Shown piece by piece: positions 1-5,540 of a DNA stretch of 6,301 nt (positions within the stretch are counted from its first letter, which is position 1; every line of letters starts with the position of its first letter). The position numbers and the translations under genes are program-made. The notes beneath the pieces were generated by a model. The model saw only the letters and a list, made by a program, of their open reading frames with translations. It did no database searches and was not told the origin of the DNA. Source of the stretch: Roseburia sp. (GTDB lineage: Bacteria > Bacillota_A > Clostridia > Lachnospirales > Lachnospiraceae). Where the stretch lies: NCBI GenBank assembly GCA_017547315.1, contig JAFYQA010000191.1, positions 1-6,301 on the forward strand, read 5' to 3'.

Positions 1-678
1 GTAAGAAGATACGGTTTCCATGGTACAAGCCACAGCTTCGTATCAAAACGTACAGCAGAATTCTTAGGAATGGATTTAGACAATTCTAAGATTATCGTTG
101 CTCACTTAGGAAATGGTGCTTCTATCTCAGCTGTATTAAATGGCAAATGTGTAGATACTTCAATGGGTCTTACTCCACTTGAAGGTCTTGTAATGGGAAC
201 ACGTTCTGGTGATATCGATCCATCTATCATGGAATATATCGCTAAGAAAGAAAACCTTGATATTCCAGGTGTTATGAACGTATTAAATAAAAAATCAGGT
301 GTACAGGGCTTATCTAAAGTATCCAGCGACTTCCGTGATCTTGAAGAAGGACATAACGCAGGTAACGAACTTTGCACAAACGCATTAGAAGTATTCTGCT
401 ACAGAGTAGCAAAATACATCGGTTCTTATGTAGCAGCTATGAACGGTGTTGATGCAATTGCATTTACAGCAGGTATCGGTGAAAACGCAGCTACAGTTCG
501 TAAGATGGTAGTAGCATACCTTGGTTACCTTGGAATCACATTAGATGAAGAAGCTAATGGCAAACGTGGTGATGATATGGTTATCTCTACAGCAGATTCT
601 AAAGTAAAAGTTTGCGTAATCCCAACAAACGAAGAACTTGCTATCGCAAGAGAAACAGTTGCAATCGTTGGTAAATAA
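1..678 (+). CDS. ackA: Acetate kinase, C-terminal part (5' truncated by window edge)
   Basis: This is the 3' portion of acetate kinase, the cytoplasmic enzyme that converts acetyl-phosphate and ADP to acetate and ATP at the end of the Pta-AckA pathway. The reading frame is open from base 1 and gives 225 residues. The family is usually about 400, so roughly 175 N-terminal residues, including the first family signature, lie outside the window. The visible part opens with the second signature (RRYGFHGTSH, residues 2-11). It continues with the nucleotide-binding HLGNGAS segment and with GTRSGD near residue 68, whose arginine corresponds to the active-site arginine of characterised acetate kinases. 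TAGIGEN follows, and near the C-terminus TNEELAIARET carries the conserved metal-binding glutamate. All expected C-terminal motifs are intact. Two in-frame stops (TAA TAA, 676-681) end the gene. pta would be the expected upstream neighbour, but it is not visible. Confidence 0.97.
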   Translation, partial: VRRYGFHGTSHSFVSKRTAEFLGMDLDNSKIIVAHLGNGASISAVLNGKCVDTSMGLTPLEGLVMGTRSGDIDPSIMEYIAKKENLDIPGVMNVLNKKSGVQGLSKVSSDFRDLEEGHNAGNELCTNALEVFCYRVAKYIGSYVAAMNGVDAIAFTAGIGENAATVRKMVVAYLGYLGITLDEEANGKRGDDMVISTADSKVKVCVIPTNEELAIARETVAIVGK

Positions 679-719
679 TAAGATTGTATTTTTTCAATTG
701 TGAAAATGAAATTGACATG

Positions 720-757
720 ATAAGAGGCTGTAAAATTTTTGCAGCCTCTTATTTTAC
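720..757 (+). terminator. Intrinsic terminator after ackA
   Basis: AAGAGGCTG (722-730) pairs perfectly with CAGCCTCTT (742-750). The stem extends at its base through T721-A751 and A720-T752, and inward through a G-U pair and three A-T pairs. The 3' side runs into ATTTTA, so the U-tract is short and interrupted. The position, 42 bases after the ackA stop and before a strong new promoter, fits a terminator that separates the two transcription units. Confidence 0.78.
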
Positions 758-821
758 GCGAATTAATTACTAAATGAAGTATATATTTTATGAAAATAAA
801 CAAGAAATAGTAAAAAAAGAG

Positions 822-850
822 TTGACAAAGAAGGGACACCTATGTATAAT
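822..850 (+). promoter_or_regulatory. Consensus sigma-A promoter for yceD-rpmF
   Basis: TTGACA (822-827) and TATAAT (845-850) are both exact consensus hexamers separated by the optimal 17 bp. An A-rich run (about 808-820) directly upstream could act as an UP element. Transcription would start near 857, leaving a leader of about 40 nt that contains the AGGAGGGA ribosome binding site at 881-888. The high strength suits a ribosomal protein operon. An inverted repeat (836-861) surrounds the -10 box. Confidence 0.92.
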
Positions 851-861
851 TGTTTAGGTGT
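836..861. promoter_or_regulatory. Inverted repeat bracketing the -10 box (candidate operator)
   Basis: ACACCTA (836-842) and TAGGTGT (855-861) are exact reverse complements separated by 12 bp that contain the TATAAT box. The half-site centres are 19 bp apart, close to two helical turns, and the dyad is centred within 1 bp of the -10 centre. The upstream arm lies before the predicted transcription start, so a complete RNA hairpin is unlikely and a DNA operator is the more natural reading. The binding protein is unknown and chance cannot be excluded. Confidence 0.4.
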
Positions 862-895
862 GAAACCTTGTCAGAAGATAAGGAGGGAGAAAACC

Positions 896-1420
896 ATGAG
901 TTTAGATATTTCAAGCGTTGTAACTTGTGAGAACAAAAGCGTAACAGAAGAAGTTCAAATCGAGCTCGATACTTTTAAGTCTAGGATGGGTGATTTCCCA
1001 ATCACAGAGAAATCACCGGTAGAGCTTAAGATAACCAACCAGGAAAACAAGCGGCTGCTTATCCAGGGGACAGTTGATTTTACAGCAATGATACCGTGTG
1101 GTCGTTGTCTGGAAGAAGTTCAGACAAGCATCCATTTTGACATTGATAAGAAGCTTCCGATTAACGGAGCGGAAGTCAATGAAGACGAGATGGATGAATC
1201 AGACTACCTGATTGGATTTGATCTGGATGTAGATAGATTAATCTACGAAGAGATTTTGGTGAACTGGCCGATGAAGGTTCTGTGCAACGATGATTGCAAA
1301 GGAATTTGCAAGGTGTGCGGAATCAACCTGAATAAGGGTGATTGCAATTGCCAGAGAACAGAACTGGATCCAAGAATGGCAGCGTTCCAAGATGTCTTTA
1401 ACAAATTTAAGGAGGTGTAG
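896..1420 (+). CDS. yceD: YceD/DUF177 family protein, ribosome-biogenesis associated
   Basis: The 174-residue protein belongs to the YceD (DUF177) family, which is almost always encoded beside rpmF and is linked in other bacteria and plants to 23S rRNA accumulation and large-subunit assembly. Its exact biochemical role is not settled. The sequence shows the family CGRCLEE motif (C68, C71) and a C-terminal cysteine cluster (C130, C134, C138, C141, C150, C152) of the CxxxCxxxCxxC type, consistent with metal binding. The DPRMAAFQDVF tail is also typical. The start at 896 is chosen because AGGAGGGA (881-888) sits 7 nt upstream. An in-frame ATG at 842 overlaps the -10 promoter box and so cannot be on the mRNA. 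The gene ends four bases before rpmF, and its last codons carry the rpmF ribosome binding site, suggesting translational coupling. Confidence 0.93.
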   Translation: MSLDISSVVTCENKSVTEEVQIELDTFKSRMGDFPITEKSPVELKITNQENKRLLIQGTVDFTAMIPCGRCLEEVQTSIHFDIDKKLPINGAEVNEDEMDESDYLIGFDLDVDRLIYEEILVNWPMKVLCNDDCKGICKVCGINLNKGDCNCQRTELDPRMAAFQDVFNKFKEV

Positions 1421-1424
1421 GTAA

Positions 1425-1604
1425 ATGTCAATTTGTCCAAAGAATAAATCTTCTAAAGGAAGAAGAGATAAAAGAAGAGCAAACTGGAAGATGACTGCTC
1501 CAGCTTTAGTAAAATGTAGCAAATGTGGAGAATTAATGATGCCACACAGAGTTTGCAAGAACTGCGGATCTTATAACAAAAAAGAGATTATCGCTCAGGA
1601 CTAA
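1425..1604 (+). CDS. rpmF: 50S ribosomal protein L32
   Basis: This short gene encodes a 59-residue bL32 protein of the large ribosomal subunit. It begins MSICPKNKSSKGRRDKRRAN, with the usual strongly basic N-terminal extension. A zinc ribbon follows, with C31, C34, C44 and C47 in a CxxC-N9-CxxC arrangement, so this is the zinc-binding (C+) form. Its length and termination (TAA, 1602-1604) match the family. An AAGGAGGT ribosome binding site (1409-1416) overlaps the end of yceD and lies 8 nt before the ATG. The gene forms a two-gene operon with yceD and is followed at once by a strong terminator. In many bacteria plsX comes next, but here three unrelated genes intervene. Confidence 0.97.
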   Translation: MSICPKNKSSKGRRDKRRANWKMTAPALVKCSKCGELMMPHRVCKNCGSYNKKEIIAQD

Positions 1605-1625
1605 TCAATAATGAAGTAATTAAGG

Positions 1626-1660
1626 CAAGGGTTTGATGAGAATCAGGCCCTTGTTTTTTT
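1626..1660 (+). terminator. Strong intrinsic terminator after rpmF
   Basis: CAAGGG (1626-1631) pairs with CCCTTG (1648-1653). The stem continues inward by five more pairs (two G-U, then T-A, G-C and A-T) around a six-base loop. It is followed directly by seven T residues (1654-1660). This cleanly closes the yceD-rpmF unit. Confidence 0.93.
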
Positions 1661-1680
1661 CAATTTTAAATAAGTATTAT
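1651..1680 (+). promoter_or_regulatory. Possible weak promoter for the amidase gene
   Basis: TATTAT (1675-1680) is a fair -10 box, and TTGTTT (1651-1656) lies 18 bp upstream but overlaps the tail of the rpmF terminator. An alternative -10, TATAAA (1693-1698), has no convincing -35 and would leave only about 10 nt of leader. Some promoter must exist because the gene is isolated between terminators, but which boxes are used is uncertain. Confidence 0.3.
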
Positions 1681-1715
1681 GTGTGATTACAATATAAAAG
1701 GGACTGGGGATACAA

Positions 1716-2648
1716 ATGAGAAAGAATTTAGGCTATACATTACTGATGATATTTTTGATAGGAATATTATGTACGGCGTGTGGTGCAGAGAAAGCGAATC
1801 TATCAGAGTATGATACAGAAAGCGAAACCATAACTGAGAGCCAGCAGATGGAAGAAAATGATAATACAGAGGATGTTAGTCAGACAGAGATAGTTCCTGT
1901 GACAGAAAATGAACTTGAAACAGAAAAGATTTTGGGAACAGAGGTAATCTCTGAAACGGAGACAGTGCCTGACACAGAAATAACAGTGGAGACAGAAAAC
2001 CGCGAAGCAAACGGTTTCGTAATCGCAATCGATGCTGGACACCAGAAGAAAGGCAACAGTGAGAAAGAGCCAGTTGGTCCGGGTGCTACGGAGATGAAAG
2101 CAAAGGTTTCGAGTGGAACGACTGGTTGTGTCAGCGGTCTGTGTGAATATGAGCTGAACTTACAAGTAGCGTTGAAACTTCGTGATGAGTTAGTGGAGCG
2201 TGGCTATGAAGTAATCATGATTCGCGAGACACATGACGTGAATATCAGCAATAGTGAACGTGCCATGGTTGCTAATGAAGCGAATGTGGACGCATTTATC
2301 AGAATTCATGCGAATGGTTCGGATAATGCATCGGTAAATGGTGCGATGACAATTTGCCAGACCAAAAACAATCCTTATAATGGTGAGTTATACGAAGAAA
2401 GCAAAGAGTTGTCACAATTGGTACTGGATGCGTTTGTAGAAGCCACTGGCTGTAAGAAACAGAGAGTTTGGGAAACGGATACTATGAGCGGAGTGAACTG
2501 GTGTGAAGTGCCGGTAACAATTGTGGAAATGGGTTATATGACCAATGCCACAGAAGATGCACTTATGGCGACAGAGGAATACCAGTATAAGATGGTAGAG
2601 GGAATTGCAAATGGTATTGATGCATTCCTTGAAGTGGAAAATGAATAG
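1716..2648 (+). CDS. N-acetylmuramoyl-L-alanine amidase (Amidase_3), predicted lipoprotein
   Basis: This 310-residue protein is a predicted cell-surface zinc amidase that cuts the bond between N-acetylmuramic acid and L-alanine in peptidoglycan. Residues 1-22 form a lipoprotein signal peptide: a basic start, a hydrophobic core, and LCTAC with C22 as the likely lipidated cysteine. Position -3 is Cys rather than the usual Leu. Residues 34-95 are a Thr/Glu-rich acidic linker of degenerate repeats, probably a flexible spacer between membrane and enzyme. The Amidase_3 domain spans about 100-307. Zinc ligands are H109 (IDAGH), E144 (EYELNL) and H198 (RIHAN), and the catalytic glutamate is E271 (VEMGYMTN), so all key residues are present. 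Translation probably uses GGGGA (1706-1710). The gene is monocistronic, with rpmF's terminator upstream and a bidirectional terminator downstream. The target process (division, turnover or germination) cannot be read from context. Confidence 0.92.
   Translation: MRKNLGYTLLMIFLIGILCTACGAEKANLSEYDTESETITESQQMEENDNTEDVSQTEIVPVTENELETEKILGTEVISETETVPDTEITVETENREANGFVIAIDAGHQKKGNSEKEPVGPGATEMKAKVSSGTTGCVSGLCEYELNLQVALKLRDELVERGYEVIMIRETHDVNISNSERAMVANEANVDAFIRIHANGSDNASVNGAMTICQTKNNPYNGELYEESKELSQLVLDAFVEATGCKKQRVWETDTMSGVNWCEVPVTIVEMGYMTNATEDALMATEEYQYKMVEGIANGIDAFLEVENE
1815..2000 (+). repeat. Degenerate Thr-Glu coding repeat in amidase linker
   Basis: The word ACAGA recurs eight times in about 180 bases, mostly in the same frame as Thr-Glu codons, giving units such as [20 protein letters not shown] and ITVETE. 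The repeats are imperfect and irregularly spaced. They look like an expanded low-complexity surface spacer inside the amidase gene rather than a mobile or structural DNA element. Confidence 0.6.
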
Positions 2649-2658
2649 GTAAAAAAAG

Positions 2659-2690
2659 AAGCTGATATGGTGCATTGATCATATCAGCTT
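2659..2690. terminator. Bidirectional terminator between convergent genes
   Basis: AAGCTGATATG (2659-2669) pairs perfectly over 11 bp with CATATCAGCTT (2680-2690) around a ten-base loop. On the + strand it is followed by TTTTG and ends the amidase transcript, whose stop is at 2646-2648. On the - strand it is followed by C and a run of seven T (complement of 2651-2657), and it ends the cyclic-nucleotide-binding gene, whose stop is at 2699-2701. One hairpin serves both genes. Confidence 0.92.
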
Positions 2691-2698
2691 TTGTATTA

Positions 2699-3259
2699 TT
2701 AGTTTGGTATGTAATTCATATACATATTATTCATTTCGTTTAAGGATGCACTTAAGTATTTTAATAAGGTCCATACATACTCAGAACTTTCCTGAGCTAT
2801 TTGCTGAAAGCCTTTTTCATTTAGCCCTTGTATAGCAAGGTAATGGTTGTTCTTACGATAGTTGAATACAAAACGTTTATTTTCTTTTTCTATCTCATCT
2901 AACATATGATTCAAGCGTTTGTTCAATGTGAGAAGTAGATGGTATGCGATAGAAGTATCAGCCGCAAGGAGTGCCGGGAAATCTTTTTCGCTTATCTCAA
3001 GTACGATTACATTATCGGTTTTGGTAGAAACTGTAGCAGAACGAGGTTTCTTTTCTAATAAAGACATTTCACCGAAAAAACTGCCCTGTTTAAGGGTGAG
3101 CAGGGTTTTGGCATTATTTGAAAAAGAGTTAATCGTTACGTCTACTGTGCCTTGGAGTAAAATATATAAGGAATGTCCTTCGTCACCTTCGCGGCAAATA
3201 ATGCTTCCTTTTGGATAAACAGAAGTTTTTCCAACGTTTTTAAGAGATTCTATTGACAT
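2699..3259 (-). CDS. Stand-alone cyclic nucleotide-binding domain protein
   Basis: This 186-residue soluble protein carries one cNMP-binding (CAP_ED) beta-roll over about residues 8-100. The phosphate-binding cassette FFGEMSLLEKKPRSATV lies at residues 61-77. Its Gly-Glu (G63, E64) and the Pro-Arg-Ser-Ala-Thr stretch with R73 are the positions that contact ribose and phosphate in CRP-type domains, so ligand binding is plausible. Residues 104-125 form the long helix that follows the roll. The last 60 residues are helical-looking but show no helix-turn-helix, kinase, channel or diguanylate-cyclase domain. It is therefore not an ordinary CRP/FNR regulator, and its output is unknown. The start at 3259 is supported by AAAGGAGA (complement of 3267-3274) 7 nt upstream. 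The gene stands alone, diverges from the YesL gene and converges on the amidase gene. The ligand (cAMP, cGMP or another) cannot be told from sequence. Confidence 0.88.
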   Translation of the reverse strand: MSIESLKNVGKTSVYPKGSIICREGDEGHSLYILLQGTVDVTINSFSNNAKTLLTLKQGSFFGEMSLLEKKPRSATVSTKTDNVIVLEISEKDFPALLAADTSIAYHLLLTLNKRLNHMLDEIEKENKRFVFNYRKNNHYLAIQGLNEKGFQQIAQESSEYVWTLLKYLSASLNEMNNMYMNYIPN

Positions 3260-3272
3260 ATATAATCTCCTT

Positions 3273-3347
3273 TCACAATAAATAGTATTTAATTTAATTC
3301 TATACGAGAGAGTTCATTTTTTCAAGAGTAAGTGTGATTTATTGTGA
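3273..3347. repeat. 11-bp inverted repeat bracketing the cNMP gene promoter
   Basis: TCACAATAAAT (3273-3283) is the exact reverse complement of ATTTATTGTGA (3337-3347). The arm centres are 64 bp apart, about six helical turns. One arm lies in the leader of the minus-strand gene and the other lies upstream of both divergent promoters. The right arm overlaps a TGTGA-N5-TGTGA direct repeat (3333-3347). Its role is unknown, and looping or paired operators are possible. The high A/T content makes chance more likely than length alone suggests. Confidence 0.4.
3297..3325 (-). promoter_or_regulatory. Predicted promoter of the cNMP-binding gene
   Basis: Read on the minus strand, TTGAAA (complement of 3320-3325) and TAGAAT (complement of 3297-3302) are separated by 17 bp. 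Each matches the sigma-A consensus at five of six positions. Transcription would start near 3290, giving a leader of about 30 nt with the AAAGGAGA ribosome binding site. An 11-bp inverted repeat (3273-3283 and 3337-3347) brackets this promoter. Confidence 0.65.
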
Positions 3348-3364
3348 GTATATAAAAGATTTAT

Positions 3365-3393
3365 TTGCCACACATTTCACTTTATAGTATGAT
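3365..3393 (+). promoter_or_regulatory. Predicted promoter of the YesL-family gene
   Basis: TTGCCA (3365-3370) and TATGAT (3388-3393) lie 17 bp apart, each with five of six consensus matches. Transcription would start around 3400. That places an ATG at 3405 within about five bases of the transcript end and supports initiation at 3429 instead. Confidence 0.7.
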
Positions 3394-3428
3394 AATTCAT
3401 ATGGATGATTCTGGAAGGGGAAGTAGGC

Positions 3429-4082
3429 ATGGATCAGATTTTTAATGTAGATAATAAGTTTTTTAGGGGAATATCGAAGATTATCGACTGTGTGTGGTTG
3501 AGTATTTTGTGGCTGATATGTTGTATTCCGGTGTTTACGGCAGGAGCAGCAACTACAGCTTTATATTATGCGGTGAATAAGGCGATTAAAAATGACAGAG
3601 GTTATGTTTCATCGGAGTTTTTTTCGGCATTTAAGTCTAATTTTAAGCAGTCTACGGTAGTCTGGCTTGTTTTTCTGGCCATTTATATCTGGCTGGGGGT
3701 GGATTATTTTGTAATGAGAGCTTTTGCAGAAGCAGGAATGGCAATGGGGAAAATGTCTATTGTCTTTTTAGTATTTGGGGTGCTTGTTACTATGTGGGGA
3801 GTTTATGTGTTTCCGTATATTGCCCGTTTTGAGAATACGACGAAAAATATTTTGAAAAATACGGCATTGATTGCAATTAGTAATACACCATGGACACTTT
3901 TGCTGATGGTATTGTTTTTTGCGATGTGGTGTGGGATTTATTTTGCAACACCGATAGTTTTTGTGATGCCAGTTTTGTATAATTTATGCAAAAATATTAT
4001 TTTGGAAAAAATCTTTAAAAAATACATGACTCTAGAAGATTTGGCGTTAGAAGAAGAACGTAACAGGGAATTCTATAACTAA
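3429..4082 (+). CDS. YesL/DUF624 family integral membrane protein
   Basis: This 217-residue membrane protein belongs to the DUF624 (YesL) family. The opening MDQIFNVDNKFFRGISKI, the CCIPVFTAGAATTALYY segment (residues 31-47) and the following KSNFKQSTVVWL are typical of the family. Hydrophobic segments suggest about five membrane helices, near residues 18-40, 76-98, 108-131, 146-170 and 172-190, with a charged C-terminal tail. The molecular function of DUF624 is not established. Relatives often lie beside carbohydrate ABC transporter or two-component genes, but none is visible here. The start at 3429 is preferred because AAGGGG (3415-3420) is 8 nt upstream and because the family N-terminus begins there. 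An in-frame ATG at 3405 would sit at the very start of the transcript. The gene is rich in T-runs, which largely reflects its hydrophobic coding. No clear terminator hairpin follows. Confidence 0.88.
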   Translation: MDQIFNVDNKFFRGISKIIDCVWLSILWLICCIPVFTAGAATTALYYAVNKAIKNDRGYVSSEFFSAFKSNFKQSTVVWLVFLAIYIWLGVDYFVMRAFAEAGMAMGKMSIVFLVFGVLVTMWGVYVFPYIARFENTTKNILKNTALIAISNTPWTLLLMVLFFAMWCGIYFATPIVFVMPVLYNLCKNIILEKIFKKYMTLEDLALEEERNREFYN

Positions 4083-4098
4083 CAATGTTTTTTGTATA

Positions 4099-4127
4099 TT
4101 GATTTATGACAAAAGTTATAGTATATT
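4099..4127 (+). promoter_or_regulatory. Predicted promoter for plsX-acpP
   Basis: TTGATT (4099-4104, four of six) and TATATT (4122-4127, five of six) are separated by 17 bp, giving a start near 4134 and a leader of about 68 nt. A second pair, ATGACA (4106-4111) with TATAGT (4131-4136), has a less favourable 19-bp spacer. I could not recognise a FapR or FabT type operator here. Confidence 0.55.
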
Positions 4128-4201
4128 TTTTATAGTTGGAAATCTGAAATGGATTTTTGTGGTAACTGTGAGTAAAACAAACCGTTAGAATGGAGAGGTT
4201 T

Positions 4202-5230
4202 ATGCAACAAGAGATGATTAAGGTTGTTCTAGACGCTATGGGTGGTGACTATGCACCGGCAGAGCCTGTAAAGGCAGCTGTAGATGCAGTAGCCGGAAGA
4301 AAAGATATTAAGGTAATCCTCGTAGGCCGTCAGGAAGTTGTAGAAGCAGAACTTGCAAAGTATAGCTATCCAAAGGAACAGATTGAGGTTGTTCATGCGG
4401 AGGAAGTCATTGAGACGGCAGAACCACCGGTAAACGCTATTCGTAGAAAGAAGCAGTCTTCTATGGTAGTGGGTATGAATTTAGTTAAAAATAAAGAAGC
4501 AGACGCTTTTGTTTCGGCAGGAAGTTCCGGAGCAATTTTAGTAGGGGGACAGCTTATTGTAGGGCGTATCAGAGGAATTGACCGTCCACCATTAGCACCG
4601 CTGATTCCGACGGAGAAGGGTGTTTCTTTATTGGTAGACTGTGGAGCAAATGTAGATGCCAGAGCGTCTCATTTGGTACAGTTTGCACGTATGGGCTCTA
4701 TTTATATGGAGCATGTAGTTGGAATTAAGAATCCAAAAGTTGCCATCGTGAATATTGGCGCAGAAGAAGAAAAGGGTAATGCACTTGTAAAGGAGACAAT
4801 GCCTTTACTGAAAGAGTGTAAAGATATTAACTTCGTAGGAAGTATCGAAGCAAGAGATATTCCAAAAGGTGAAGTGGATGTAATCGTCTGCGAAGCCTTT
4901 GTAGGTAATGTTATCTTGAAGTTATTTGAAGGATTAAGCTCTACATTAATCGGTATTGTGAAGAAGGGATTAATGAGTACACTCGTAAGCAAAATTGGTG
5001 CAGCAATGGCATTACCAGCTTTGAAGAAGACCTTAAAGGAATTCGACGGCACACAGTACGGAGGAGCACCATTGCTTGGCTTGAACGGTCTTGTGGTGAA
5101 GACACATGGCAGTGCCAAGTCCATCGAGATGAAGAACGCGATTTACCAGTGTGTAACCTTTAAAGAACAGGATATCAATGGTAAAATCAAACAAAATATT
5201 TTAGGTTCAGAAGAACAGGAAGGAAAGTAA
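4202..5230 (+). CDS. plsX: Phosphate acyltransferase PlsX
   Basis: PlsX is a peripheral cytoplasmic-membrane enzyme that makes acyl-phosphate from acyl-ACP and inorganic phosphate. The acyl-phosphate is used by PlsY to acylate glycerol-3-phosphate in phospholipid synthesis. The 342-residue product matches family length. Visible conserved blocks are DAMGGDYAP (11-19), SAGSSGA (105-111), VDCGANVDA (145-153), NIGAEEEKG (174-182), CEAFVGN (220-226) and [11 protein letters not shown] (286-296), with no gaps. The start at 4202 is favoured because GGAG (4192-4195) lies 6 nt upstream. The in-frame ATG at 4190 overlaps that site, and the ATG at 4214, where conserved similarity begins, is 18 nt from it, so two alternative starts remain possible. 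acpP follows after two bases, and its ribosome binding site lies in the end of plsX, so the enzyme and its acyl donor are made from one message. Confidence 0.97.
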   Translation: MQQEMIKVVLDAMGGDYAPAEPVKAAVDAVAGRKDIKVILVGRQEVVEAELAKYSYPKEQIEVVHAEEVIETAEPPVNAIRRKKQSSMVVGMNLVKNKEADAFVSAGSSGAILVGGQLIVGRIRGIDRPPLAPLIPTEKGVSLLVDCGANVDARASHLVQFARMGSIYMEHVVGIKNPKVAIVNIGAEEEKGNALVKETMPLLKECKDINFVGSIEARDIPKGEVDVIVCEAFVGNVILKLFEGLSSTLIGIVKKGLMSTLVSKIGAAMALPALKKTLKEFDGTQYGGAPLLGLNGLVVKTHGSAKSIEMKNAIYQCVTFKEQDINGKIKQNILGSEEQEGK

Positions 5231-5232
5231 AC

Positions 5233-5463
5233 ATGGAATTTGAAAAGCTTAAAAAAATCATTGCAGAGGTATTAAATGTTGATGAAGAGGAAATCACAAT
5301 GGACACCACATTCGTGGATGACCTTGGTGCAGATTCTTTAGATATTTTCCAGATTATTATGGGATTAGAAGAAGAATTCGATATCGAAATCGCAAATGAA
5401 GAAGCTGAGAACATTGTTACAGTTGCAGATGCAGTAGAACAGATCAAGAAAGCTTTAAATTAA
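5233..5463 (+). CDS. acpP: Acyl carrier protein
   Basis: The 76-residue acidic protein is the soluble acyl carrier of type II fatty acid synthesis. It carries growing acyl chains on a 4'-phosphopantetheine arm attached to S35 in the motif GADSLD (32-37). The acidic helix that follows ([12 protein letters not shown]) is the usual partner-recognition helix. Residues 38-41 read IFQI rather than the TVEL type seen in many bacteria, a conservative variant that still keeps the amphipathic pattern. AGGAAGGA (5217-5224) lies 8 nt upstream of the ATG. The gene is translationally close to plsX (two-base gap), supplying the acyl-ACP substrate of that enzyme. A terminator follows within 20 bases, which should leave plsX-acpP transcripts more abundant than rnc read-through. 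Confidence 0.97.
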   Translation: MEFEKLKKIIAEVLNVDEEEITMDTTFVDDLGADSLDIFQIIMGLEEEFDIEIANEEAENIVTVADAVEQIKKALN

Positions 5464-5470
5464 TAATTAT

Positions 5471-5500
5471 AAGGCCCTTGTAGTAACACAAGGGCTTTTT
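5471..5500 (+). terminator. Intrinsic terminator after acpP
   Basis: GCCCTTGT (5474-5481) pairs perfectly with ACAAGGGC (5488-5495) around a six-base loop, followed by five T (5496-5500). The T-tract is interrupted by an A before three more T, so some read-through into rnc is plausible. Its 3' arm shares bases 5491-5495 with the long inverted repeat downstream. Confidence 0.88.
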
Positions 5501-5540
5501 ATTTCATGGTAGGTAAACCTATCATGAAATAAAAAGCTCT
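5491..5540 (+). repeat. 24-bp inverted repeat in acpP-rnc spacer, long RNA hairpin
   Basis: Bases 5491-5514 pair with 5517-5540 around an AA centre. Of 24 positions 22 are Watson-Crick, and the other two (5493 with 5538, 5509 with 5522) are G-U in the + strand RNA, so the transcript can form an uninterrupted stem. The inner 20 bp can form without touching the acpP terminator stem. Six T follow one base later (5542-5547), so the structure could also be a second terminator. It could alternatively be an RNase III cleavage site or a small palindromic repeat element. It is the only such long dyad I noticed in the window. Confidence 0.9.

Noticed and set aside
102..377. Open frames on the opposite strand inside ackA, the amidase, plsX and rnc, and a + strand frame inside the cNMP-binding gene
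   Set aside because: They lie wholly inside well-recognised genes, lack ribosome binding sites and encode no recognisable domains; they are shadows of the coding strand.
691..706. TTTTCA-ATTG-TGAAAA dyad after ackA
   Set aside because: A short, A/T-rich stem with no T-tract, next to a much better terminator; probably not functional.
842..895. Upstream in-frame ATG that would add 18 residues to YceD
   Set aside because: The ATG lies within the promoter (TATAAT at 845-850), upstream of the predicted transcription start, has no ribosome binding site, and the family N-terminus fits the start at 896.
1681..1700. Resemblance between GTGTGATT...TATAAAAG at 1681-1700 and at 3332-3358, as a shared regulatory motif
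   Set aside because: The two words are spaced differently at the two sites (5 versus 13 bases) and are A/T-rich, so chance explains them.
3333..3347. TGTGA-N5-TGTGA as a CRP-type site
   Set aside because: A CRP site is an inverted TGTGA-N6-TCACA. These are direct repeats, and the neighbouring cNMP-binding protein has no recognised DNA-binding domain.
3405..3428. Upstream ATG adding 8 residues to the YesL-family protein
   Set aside because: It falls about five bases after the predicted transcription start with no room for a ribosome binding site, whereas 3429 has AAGGGG at good spacing and the family start.
4179..4201. AAACC...GGTTT pairing that could hide the plsX ribosome binding site
   Set aside because: Only five pairs around a 13-base loop; too weak to claim as a regulatory hairpin.
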